DNA of 64,000 nt from Opisthocomus hoazin (taxonomy: Eukaryota > Chordata > Aves > Opisthocomiformes > Opisthocomidae): assembly GCF_030867145.1 (NCBI RefSeq), contig NC_134454.1, positions 52,679,830 to 52,743,829 of the forward strand, given 5' to 3'. Made by a program: the position numbers and the translations under genes. Below the pieces are notes generated by a model. The model was not told where the DNA came from. It worked only from the letters and a program-made list of their open reading frames with translations, and ran no database searches. Within the stretch, counting starts at the first letter, position 1, and the number at the start of each line of letters is the position of its first letter. Below are positions 24,801 through 34,810 of the stretch, one piece after another.

Positions 24801-27800
24801 AGATTTAAATCTTATCCTCAGAGACTGTGTAAAGCAAATGTCTATTTGCTTTGCTTCTTGTTGACAGGGACTTTGCCAAGGTTGTCATAGGTATGCTGAT
24901 TTGAGGGCTCTAGTCTGGGTGGCTAATAAATAAGGTTTTATTTTGAAAGCATTACATTGCTTAGCTGTAACCAGCTGCTGCGTTGCTTTGCTTCATTCCC
25001 CCTCCACCCCAAAAAAAGAGGGGTGAGAAGAGAGAAAGAATGCTAATGTAGGATTTCATGGGGTTTTGTAGAGGCATGAATTCAGGAAGGGTTTTCTGTG
25101 TCAAAATATCAAAAAAGTGAGAAATACAAGGTGCACTTTGATGATGGCTGCAAGGGATGCTTAAGGCAGACAGCAAAGGCCAAGGTCCTGACAGAATCTT
25201 CTGCAGAAAACTCTTAGCAACTAAAATCCTGTATTGCCACCACACACGTGTTGCAGTTAAATGTCAGTACTACCATGTGGCTGATGCAGCTTGAATAACG
25301 ACTGGTAAGGTATTCAAAAGGATGTTTTAGTGTTTAAAGACAAAGTCATGCTCCTGGTTTTTACACTTACTGCGTCTGAGTTTTCCTTTTTCCACACTTC
25401 AGAAGCTTTGAGTTTCTTGTCCTGAATGCAGTCCTGCAAAATAAGTAGTGCTCTGTCTTCACGCTTTTTTTTCTGAAGCAGGATTCAGCTTTCCTGGTCT
25501 AATAATATACTACTTTCATTTTTACTGTCACTACTTTGCAATGCAATCCTCAGCAGAGGCCCAGTGAAGGCGCAATGCTGAAAACAGGATATAACAGTTG
25601 CTAATGTGTTCCCTGTACCGAAGTTCATGTAAAATATTTAAATAGTTCAAACAGATTTGGAAGATCTTCAGAGCAGTTTCTTGAAGGGTAGGCATGCAGA
25701 ACTGTTTAAAATCTAACGTAAGATCCTTACATGTGCCTATTAACTTTCTCTTTGGTACTTTAGTATGTCTATACAGGAAAGCATCTCAGCTTTTGGTAGT
25801 TGTTAAAGGGATTGCTTTTTAAGACTACCAGTCATATAATTGATTATCTCTAAAATCACAGTTTCAGTGAACTGTGTTCTAATGTCACCTGTGCACAGAT
25901 AGCTGGATCCATGATGGGTTATGAAAAAAGTACTTACTGCTGTTTTTCTCCTTGTCTATTCAGACACTTAAAAGTATAAAACTGCACTAACTAAAAAGTA
26001 TTTTACAACGTTGTTTGGCTGTGGTTATTTCTGAAAAATAAATGGGCTCTTAAAGCCGATGCACTGAGTAAACAAAGAAAAAACAACTGTGGGGCACATT
26101 ATGATTTTGTAAAGGTCGGTATTGTCTGCATCTGAATGAAGTGGACAAATCCCTGCTTACATGCAGTGTTCAGAGAAAAAACCAAAATCATTACAGAAAG
26201 TTCTCTTACAGCTCTAAGATTGCTTTTCACAATAGCTTTTTTTATTTAAGAAAATTAATAATTTTTAGATAGCATGTAGATAAATTCTTTACTGAATCTG
26301 AACATGTGTGTTTCCATATGTTTAAGGAGAAGTAAAGACTAGTGCCATGGACTGTCACTATTAAAAGTGAAAAAGCTGATTCAAAGTTTATACTAGACAT
26401 ACTTCTGTGTCTTAGGGTTGATGACACAAATAGCACCAGCTGGCAAGTGAGTATAGTGGCTGTGAATGCATAGAATTACTAACAGGGATTGGATTAGAAA
26501 TACTATTTCCCTCTGTTAGAGGAAATCATCAATCTTTTAAAAGTATAAACCAGGATGAACCAAAGTAAAGAATAACATTACAGAGACAAGTTATGTCATG
26601 AAGTAACAGAAATCTGTAGAGAGTAATAACATGTTAAAGGAGAACAGGTAAGCATAAATCTTAAATGACTTCACCTTAGTATAAAAGTAGGAATGAAAAA
26701 AGGATGCTGCTTTCACCAACTACAAGTCCCACCGGTTCACTTGGAGCAGCTGTATGAGCAGCAACATCCTTTTTCCCATCAATACAAACCATTTTATTTC
26801 TTACAACTCTATTTTTTCTTAGGTGTATACATTTTCAAGCAGAAGTACAAAGTTTTCCCACCTAGCACGTTTTATTTTTATTTATTTGCAACTGTCATAG
26901 CTGCTTATACATGAGTATGTATGTAATGAGCCAAGTGTTAAATCTAATGCTCAGATATCTTGGGTGGTTTGAGAGGCAGGGATGTACTGCTCTTTAGACA
27001 GAAGATAATCAGATGCAAAGTATTTTACAAACATTTCTGTTGGCTTCCAAGCAGATGTATGGCAGTATCTCCCCCTATTCACTTCAAGGAACCTAATGCT
27101 CTGTATGACAGTGAAAAGTAACTACAATCACTATTTTGCAGATTGAGAAGCTACCCAAGAAGGGTGCAGCTGCTTACAAAAAAGCCAGAAGGGAACTTGG
27201 AAGCTGACAAATCCCACCATTTTATTTGTTCCTATTGTCCTGCTGTTGAGCAATGAAATTCTCAGAATTGTGTCTGCCAAATTACAAAGAGTAAAAATAC
27301 AACCTCTACAAGAAAGTGGACAAGTAGGCAAGTCTTTTAAATTCTCTTCTGAAATAGCAGGCCCAAAAAGTACCTTTGTTACAGGTGTCCTGGTAAAAAA
27401 GTTACTTGCTTTAAAATAAATAAAAGAAAAAATGTTAGCACATAATTTCTAATACACTTTGTCCTTCAAATGCTTGTTCCTAGTTATAAGGAGTGCTACT
27501 GATACTAATCACTAATGATAAGAGTTTAGGAGGTGCAACAGCAGATGAGATCTTCCTTGTGGGCTGTCTCTGATTCCCTGTCTTGTACACAGCATACCTC
27601 AATTTACCAAGGCATCAGTCTTTATACAGTTCCAGATCAATAGGTTTCAGCCCCTGGGGCAGTCCCAGGTGACTGGTCAGTTACAGCATTTACATCACAC
27701 TTGGTCAGCATTCCAAAACTGTGCGTATCCAGACTCTTGAACTTGGACATTGAGTTAGTGCCAAAAACCAGCTAAGTGTCATTGAGCACATTTCTCAGGA

Positions 27801-28263
27801 TGTCGTTTTCTTACCAAGGACAGTTCTCAGATTTAAAGAATACTTTTGTAAATCCCTTTTTTTTTTCCAGCCAAAGAAGTCTTTGAGATGTCTCTGAGAC
27901 ACATTCCTGACCTTGTTTCCCAAGTAAATTACAATCTCCTTGTGTTCTGTCACTGTTTGAAGGATTTGTACAAAGGTCCTTGTGACAGCAATCTCTCCTC
28001 TGACCCCCACTTGCAAATTCTCACCCATCCCATAGAACAGTCTCATACAGCTCAGCTGTTCCTTCAGACAGAGGACAGGCCCTGTTCTCCTCTCCTCTGC
28101 CGGTCTCTCCTGAAGGGCTTGCATCTGTCTGTTGCAGAACTTAGTCAGGCAAGCTGTCCCACCACTTCTCAGCAATAAACCCAAATATTCTTGGTTTGGG
28201 TTACAAACGCAGCCACCATGCAAAATGTGTCTGTTTCCATTCAGTTCTCCTCTCCTAGGGATA
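21895..28263. other. Intergenic, no gene recognised
   Basis: About 6.4 kb, AT-rich, including a TAAT-rich stretch near 23935-23975. Only the block at 27795-28263 stands out (see its own entry). Confidence 0.45.
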
Positions 28264-28298
28264 TGTGATGGCTTAGCCCGGGCTGGCAACAGCAACAC
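27795..28298 (-). other. Unassigned 167-codon open frame running out of an ERVL LTR
   Basis: The frame starts inside the LTR end (first 11-12 codons) and continues through unique flank. Its content is rich in Lys, Arg and Leu. No family recognised. The opposite strand also has a 96-codon frame at 27888-28178, preceded by a strong polypyrimidine tract and CAG at 27861-27870. Two open strands in one place may be chance or mean the block belongs to an uncharacterised element. Confidence 0.3.
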
Positions 28299-28680
28299 AG
28301 AACCACGCAGTTGCTCTATTGCCCATCCCCCTGCTGGGGTGGGGAGGCGAATGAGAAGAAAAAAGCAAAACTCATGAGCTGGGATAAAGGTAGTTTAACA
28401 GAACAGCGTAAGGGAGAAAAAAACTCAAATAACTATAATACTGATAGAAACAATAAATAAAAACAAACAATACAGAGTGCAATTTCTCACCATCCAATAC
28501 CCAGCGCCCTCCCAAGCCACGATTCGCCTCCCGCCAGCCGGTTCCCCCACTCAGAACCGAGCAGAACAGCACACGGTGTCGAACACCCCATTTGTTTGGC
28601 TGGTTTGGGTCAGCCATCCAGGCTGTGTCCCCTCCTGGCCTCTGCTGAAAATTAACCCTATCCCAGCTGAACCCAGGACA
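28264..28680 (-). mobile_element. ERVL-like 3' LTR, reverse
   Basis: On the minus strand it opens TGTCCTGGGTTCAGCTGGGA and ends TAAGCCATCACA, 417 bp. The sequence just upstream on that strand, AATAAGGGGTGGATAA, is purine-rich like a polypurine tract. It is therefore the 3' LTR of the decayed provirus piece on its right. Confidence 0.85.
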
Positions 28681-30245
28681 TTATCCACCCCTTATTCTAT
28701 ACGGTCTACATCATGTCCAGGTTCCCCATTATCCAATTAATCACCACCACTTTTCCTGTCTACTTTGCCTGCCTTTTATATGTGTGTGTGTATATATATA
28801 AATATATCTGTCTCACAGATATCATTCCCTTAGTCTATGGACCATCCCCCTACAATGGCCGTTGAGTGCATTTAATCCATGATGTTGGGCTCCATCTGTC
28901 GCAACAGTCTTTCATGGCAGCAGACGTGGTGTGTGGTGTTGGGTGGTTGCATGCTGCATCCAGAGCAACTGGTGTATATCTGGTGGGGCCCGTGCCCACC
29001 ATCTGTGGGTTGAAAATGTCGATCTCGAGGAAGTTGCCGAGTGCCACTTGATGAAATCAGCCAGTCCCATCACTGCTGCACTTTGCTCGGTTTAATTAAA
29101 GTCCACCCTTCATTAATTTGGGTGATTCTTGCTGTAATACTATTGATACGGCATATAACAACCCCTGGGGCAGTTGATTCCAGGTGTACTGGACACCCCT
29201 TGAACTGAAAGCAAACTATGGCCGGCACTCTGCTGCCAAAGGGATGGAAAAGGACACATTAGTGATATCAATGGTGGCACACTGCTTGCCTGCCTTTAAC
29301 TCCAGTTCATATTGAAGTTCCAGCATGTCCGGCATGGCAACACTCAGCATCAGCATAACTTCTATGATCCTATGATTCATTCAGGCCACGATATTCTACT
29401 GACAGTCTCCACTCTCCATTAGCTTTTCACACTGGCTGTATGGGACTGTTAAAGGGTGAGCGAGTCTTGCTGATCACTCCTTGACTCTCCAGTTGACAAA
29501 TCAGCTTATGGATGGGGATCAGGGTGTCTCAGCTGGTGCGATATTGCGGCCAGTGCACCATTGTGATAGCAATCAGCATCCATTGTTCTTCAACCCTCAG
29601 CAACCTCACAACAGAAGGGTCCCCCAAGAGACCAGGCAAGGTAGACAGCTGTTTAACTCCTTCCATCTCCAAAGCAGCTATACCAAAAGCCCACCTTTTT
29701 GGTCCTTGAACTTATCCTCTCCTGAGGTAGTCTACACCTAGGATGCACAGGGCCCCGGGGACAGTCACAATAGGGTGCTTTTGCCACTCATTCCCAGTTA
29801 GGGTCGCTTCAGCCTCCCATGCAGTCAGCTGTTGGGATCCACCCGTCACTCCAGAAGTACAGATGGATTCTGCCTCTTTATAGTTTGATGGTATTAGGGT
29901 ACTCTGGACCGGTGTCCACTAGAGCTTGATACTCCTGTGGATGTGATATGCCAGGCCATCGAATCCACACCGTCCAATAAACCTGGTTGTTCCTTTCCTC
30001 CACCTGGCTGGAGGCAGGGCCTCTCTAATCCTGGTCAGAGAATTTGCAGCTCAATTCCTGAAAAAACTACTTAGAAGAGGATCAGAAGTAAGATCAGGCT
30101 TTCTACTCTCTCTGGAGAACTGCTGGCTTTTCTCCTAGAAGAATCCCCTTTTGTGATTGTTTTTCCTTGCACTCCTGCCTCTAGGGTTGAGGCAGGGTTT
30201 CCATCCCCACTTCCTTATGTCCTCTCTGTGGTCTAGCAGGTAAAA
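28681..30245 (-). pseudogene. Decayed ERVL-like internal region (protease to reverse transcriptase remnants)
   Basis: On the minus strand, text near 29930-29900 resembles the retroviral aspartic protease active-site turn (DTG). Farther along are recognisable pieces of early reverse transcriptase, then a large deletion to the LTR-proximal end. Many stops and shifts in all frames. The 5' LTR, gag and most of pol are absent, so the copy is dead. Confidence 0.7.
28775..28807. repeat. (TG)n(TA)n microsatellite
   Basis: tgtgtgtgtgtatatatata followed by aatatat. It lies within the ERV remnant. Confidence 0.85.
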
Positions 30246-30270
30246 CCACATGCTTCTTGTGAAAACCCAG

Positions 30271-30707
30271 GACAGGATGTTCTGTATCTGGACTTTTGTA
30301 AGGTCTTTGACATGGTCCCCAACAACACCCTTCCCTCTAAAATGGAGAGATACAGATTATATGGATGGACTGTTAGGTGGATAAGGAATTGGCTGGATGA
30401 TTGCATCTAGACAGTTAGTGGTCAACAGCTCAATGTCCAGGTGGACATCAGTGATGAGTGGTGTTCTTCAGGGGTCTGTACTGCGACCAGTAATGTTTAA
30501 TATCTTCATCAATGACCCAGACACAGGGTTTAAGTGCACCTTCAGCAAGTTTGCAGACAACACCAAGTTGCGTGGTGCAGTTGACATGCCTGAAGGATGG
30601 GATGTCATCCAGAGGGACATCGACAACCTTGAGAAGTGGGTCTGTGTGAACTTCATGAGGTTCAACAAGGCCAAGTGCAAGTCCCTGCACCTGGGTTGGG
30701 ACAACCC
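30271..30707 (+). mobile_element. CR1 LINE, left part (reverse transcriptase), split by an LTR
   Basis: Forward frame carries CR1 reverse transcriptase text such as WIRNWLDD and FADNTKL; the usual catalytic FADD is FADN here. In-frame breaks occur before 30397. The element resumes at 31357 after the LTR. Confidence 0.88.
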
Positions 30708-31356
30708 TGATGCTGTGAAAAGCTGGAGTTGAAGACTCAGTAGTCAGAAGATTATTAAGCAGGTATTCTTTATTACGGCGTTGGGCACACGGGGGATCTC
30801 TCCTCCAAACGTGTGCGCCAAACACGCTGTCATTTCAGGTTAAAGACAATCACAGTAAACATATTCATTATATTTCCGAGAAATGCTTAGCATATTAGTG
30901 ATTTTTCCAATAACTAATTAGCATACGTGAATGTCTTTCACACATGTTTGTTAGCGTCCTCGGGTGGTCTTTGGGGGTCTTAAGATAAAGGCTTATACTC
31001 CTCATCACAGTGTCCACTGGTTGACCTTTGTTTCTGCGCAAACTCAGTTTTAAGATCAGTTTACCGTGTTCTTCCAGGTTGTTTTGCTCTGGTCTTGTTG
31101 CCTTCTTGGTGCCTCTTTATCTCTGTAGCTTGGTGCATCTGCCCTCCCAAGGCTGAGCTGTCTGCGGCAGAATTATTTAGAAGCCTCTCTAAGAGCTTTC
31201 CTGTCTTCTCAAAACAGCAAGTCATGTTTGTCTAAGTAATGTTATTGAGGAGCCTCTTTACCTTAAAGCTTTCCTGTCTTCTCAAAACAGCAAGGATCTA
31301 GTTTAGTTTAATTACAATCACTCTGGTAAGTGCAAATTTTACATTTACAGGTATCA
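30708..31356 (-). mobile_element. Solo LTR, family B, reverse, inserted into CR1
   Basis: 649 bp with TG...CA ends (tgatgctg ... ggtatca) flanked by accc on both sides (30704-30707 and 31357-31360). On the minus strand the poly(A) signal is at 30774-30769. A block of about 45 bp (GTTTTGAGAAGACAGGAAAG plus flanks) occurs twice near 31180-31290, an enhancer-like internal duplication. Confidence 0.9.
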
Positions 31357-32080
31357 ACCCCCAGTATCAACACAGGCTGGAGGACGAAGGGATTGAGACT
31401 TGCAGATACTGGTGAATGAAAAGCTTGACATGACCCAGCAACATGTGCTCACAGCCCAGAAGGCCAATCGTATCCTGGGCTGCATCAAAAGCAGTGTGGC
31501 CAGCAGGTTGAGGGAGATGATTCTGCCCCTCTACTCTGCTCTGGTGAGACCCCACCTGGAGTCCTGCGTCCAGCTCTGGAGCAATCAGCACGAGAAGGAC
31601 ATGGACCTGTTGGAGCGGGTCCAGAGGAGAGGCACAACAATGATCCGAGGGCTGAAACACCTCTCCTGTGAACAAAGGCTGAAAGAGTTGGGGCTGTTCA
31701 GGCTGGAGAAGCAAAGGCTCTGGGAAGACCTTATGGCAGCCTTTCAGTACTTAAAGGGGGCCTACAAAACAGCTGGAGAGGGACTTCTTGCAAGGGCGAT
31801 TGGACAAAAGGCCCTTGTAGCGATTGGACAAAAGGTAATGGCTTTAAACTAAAAGAGGGTAGATTTGGATTAGATACAAGAAAGAAATTGTTTACTGTGA
31901 GGGTGGTGAAACACTGGCACAGACTGCCCAGAGAGGTGGTAGATGCCCTGTCCCTGGAAGCATTCAAGCCCAGGCTGGACAGGGCTCTGAGCAACCTGGC
32001 CTAGTTGAAGCTCATTGCAGGGGGTGTGGGCTAGGTGATCTCTAAAGGTCCCTTCCAACCCAAAGCATTCTACGATTCTT
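31357..32080 (+). mobile_element. CR1 LINE, right part to the 3' tail
   Basis: Continues the split CR1 from CCCAGTATCAACACAGGCTG, through the terminal ORF2 text (SALVRPHLESCVQLWSNQ), to GGTCCCTTCCAACCC and the short ATTCT tail. The frame is broken near 31800 by a short duplicated segment (GCGATTGGACAAAAGG twice). Confidence 0.92.
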
Positions 32081-33392
32081 TGGAGTTTCAGGTGCTTGGA
32101 GTGGCACAGAGCATGTGATGAAAGAGGATCTAGATATTTTCTGTGTTTCCCAGATAAAGGTAAGACTGTAAAAGGCTACGGAGAAAGCAATGTGCAGATC
32201 CATAACACAGAGAGCTTTGGGCTCATGAGTCAGTAGGTTTGCACTCTTGACACATGAAATAACAACTTGTTGCTTTAGACTGAAAAGAACTCTTTATTCT
32301 GATGTGCTTTTTTCACTTTGTATTTTTGAAAGTTAAAGAGAAGAGCATGTTTGAAGAAATTTGAAACAAACATCAAGATTTGTAAGGTCTTGTTCACTAG
32401 ACGAAGTGCAGCTATCCTGTTTTTACTTGTAAGTAAGCTTCCAGCGAGACAGGGCTGAAATCTCTCATTTGATGGAGCTCCTTTTATCTTTGGCTGCATT
32501 TTGTGGATTTGGCAAGCTAAGATTGGAGTATCTACACTGAAGCCCTGAAATACACAGACATAGCTTTTTCCAGTGGCTCGGTATTAGTCAGCTTTCAGCA
32601 TACTTACAGAATCCGTAATTCTATTTTCATTTAACAGAATTAAAGGTAAAATCACAGAACATGTCGTGTAAGTTAGCATGTGTACGATAGCCTTCAGTCT
32701 CACATATACGGCTAAAGTCATATGCTTACTAATTAACGACTGAGTTAAATGCTGAGAAGGGCATATAGTCTTATGCAAGGGCAGTAGCACTTGGGCAGTC
32801 TTGGGTATTAAAACCTAATGCTGCAGACCCCATAAACCCTGACATAAAGGTTTATTTGTGAGGGCTTGATTGCAAGTTGGTGGTCCAGTGTGGCAGGTGA
32901 TTTTTTTCTTGGTACGCAGTGCTCCAACTCCTGAATCTTCAGGTAGAAAATCAACAGAGATGCAGGAAGGATGTTACTCCAAAAGCAGCCTCTCTAAAGA
33001 TCAATCTTTTCCTTTCTTTCCATAAGACCTTATGCAGTATTGTAACACCATTTCAAAATCCTTTCCTGAGCGCTGCATCTGCACCTTTCTCTGCAGAGGA
33101 ACAAGTGCTGTCACCCAAGCCAAAGACACCTCTAACATGGCTTACTTTCCTATAGCACTAAAAGCTATATTTTTCATAACTGAGATTCTCTATTTTTTGA
33201 AGTCTTGTCCAGACAAGCTCAACAGGTATAAAACTGCTTTGGCTGAGCTGGAAAGACCAGCACACATGGCCAAACTAAATGCCTGAGCCTCCTTCCCTGG
33301 AGCACGTCAAGTGGTAGAGAAGGACTGACCACTGTCACGGCAAGCCTTTCCCAGGGAAAGTGGGGGAGAGGAAAAAGGAAACAAACAAAAGT
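32081..33392. other. Spacer, nothing recognised
   Basis: AT-rich, no gene or repeat signature. It is the last ordinary sequence before the CR1 that borders the ENTREP1 promoter. Confidence 0.45.
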
Positions 33393-33880
33393 CATAGAAT
33401 CACAGAATAATAGAATCCTAGAATTGTAAGGGTTGGAAGGGACCTTAAAGATCATCTGGTTCCAACCCCCTGCCATGAGCAGGGACACCTTCCACTAGAC
33501 CAGGTTGCTCAGAGCTCCGCCCAGCCTGGCCTTGAGCACTCCCAGGGAGGGGGCAGCCACAGCTTCTCTGGGCAACTTGTTCCAGTGCCTCACCACCCTC
33601 ATGGTGAAGAATTTCTTCCTAATATCTAATCCAAATCTGCCCTCTTTTAGTTTACAGCCATTCCCCCTTGTCCTATCACTACACACCCTTGTGAAAAGCC
33701 TCTCTCCATCCTTCCTGTAGGCCCCTTCAGGTACTGGAAGGCTGCTAGAAGGTCGCACCGGAGCCTTCTCTTCTCCAGGCTGAACAGCCCCAACTCCCTC
33801 AGCCTGTCCTCACAGAAGAGGTACTCCAGTCCTCTGATCACCTTCATGGCCCTCCTCTGGACCCGCTCCAACACATCCAA
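33393..33880 (-). mobile_element. CR1 LINE 3' fragment, young copy at the CpG island edge
   Basis: Reverse-complement tail (atagaatcacagaa), then the GTTGGAAGGGACCTTAAAGA block, and the terminal ORF2 up to TGGACCCGCTCCAACACATC. About 95% identical by eye to the copy at 4399-4811. It ends about 20 bp before the GC-rich promoter region. Confidence 0.93.
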
Positions 33881-34238
33881 GCCCGCCCGTGAGGAGATAT
33901 TTCTACCGTTGTTTTCTCAGGCTGCACGGCGTTGTGCGTGCGCGCAGGGACACAGGCGCATACGCACGGAGAGGCACCGCTCCGCCCGCCAGACCTCCTG
34001 CCCTGGCTGGGAAGCGGGCCAACAGCGCGGAACGCAACCCGGTGGCTTCCCCGGCACCCCTCCCGGGAAGAGTTATTTTAAAACTTCGAGCTTACTGCTC
34101 GGTAACAAGTGACCGAAGGGAAAAGGCCAAGGGAAGAGGGGTGGGAGGGAGCCCGTTGGCGACGGGAGGGGAAAAAACCCCTCCGGGACCAGTGCGACAC
34201 GGTCTCCGCGGCCGGGGAGACGGGAGCGGGCGGGAGGG

Positions 34239-34739
34239 ATGGCCCTGCGGCCGGGGGAGTGCGGGGTCAGGCCAGGCACCCTGCGGCGGCCTCGGCCGGT
34301 GCGGCGGGACGGGAAGAGCGGGGAGGGGAGGGAAGGACGCGAAGAGCCGCGCCGCCGAAGTCGTCGCCCGGGGGGGCTGGCACAGGGGCGGTGGAGGGCC
34401 GGCCCCGCCCGGCCCGGCCCGGCGCCCGTAGCGGCCGCCCGCGGGGAACAGACGCCGCCGCCCCCATGTCGCTGCCAGTGGTGCTGCCGGGCTCCTGCTG
34501 CCCCGTCCCGGGGCTCGCCCCGCTGCCTCAGGCGGCGGCGGGGGGCTCTCTGTCCGCCGCGGCCGCCGCCCCGCCTCCGCCGCCCCCTCTCCCCTCTCGG
34601 GCCTGCCGCCCCGGTTCGCCTCAGCACCGCGCCCCGGGCCCCGCCGCGCCGGCCCCGGGCGGCAGTTTGGCGCTGTCGCGGCCGCTGCTGTGGCTGCGGC
34701 TGCTGCAGATCGCCCTGGGCTGCTCTCTGGTGGCGCTGA
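34239..34739 (+). other. Upstream ORF overlapping the ENTREP1 start, out of frame
   Basis: An ATG in strong context (G at -3, G at +4) opens 166 codons in a different frame from ENTREP1 and runs past the ENTREP1 ATG at 34466. If the transcript begins upstream of 34239, ribosomes would have to bypass this start to make ENTREP1. The open length is partly a product of high GC, so a protein product is not claimed. Confidence 0.35.
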
Positions 34740-34810
34740 ACTTCGGGTCGCTGTCTCTGAGCAGCTCCCCGCGGCTGAAGAACGCCTACCCGTTCTGGGC
34801 CGGCTCCTCG
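34466..34810 (+). CDS. ENTREP1: ENTREP1 coding exon 1 (residues 1-115)
   Basis: Starts at the only in-frame ATG before the conserved [11 protein letters not shown] block. It ends phase 0 at TCG before gtaagt. It encodes an alanine run and six prolines near residues 31-41, the first membrane segment, and the start of the second (AYPFWAGSS). The start context is weak: C at -3 and T at +4. The frame stays open upstream to about 34109 without another ATG. Very GC-rich, inside the CpG island. Confidence 0.92.

Noticed and set aside
1..33390. Searched for TJP2 3' exons expected upstream from human gene order
   Set aside because: No recognisable TJP2 coding block or its C-terminal end was found on either strand.
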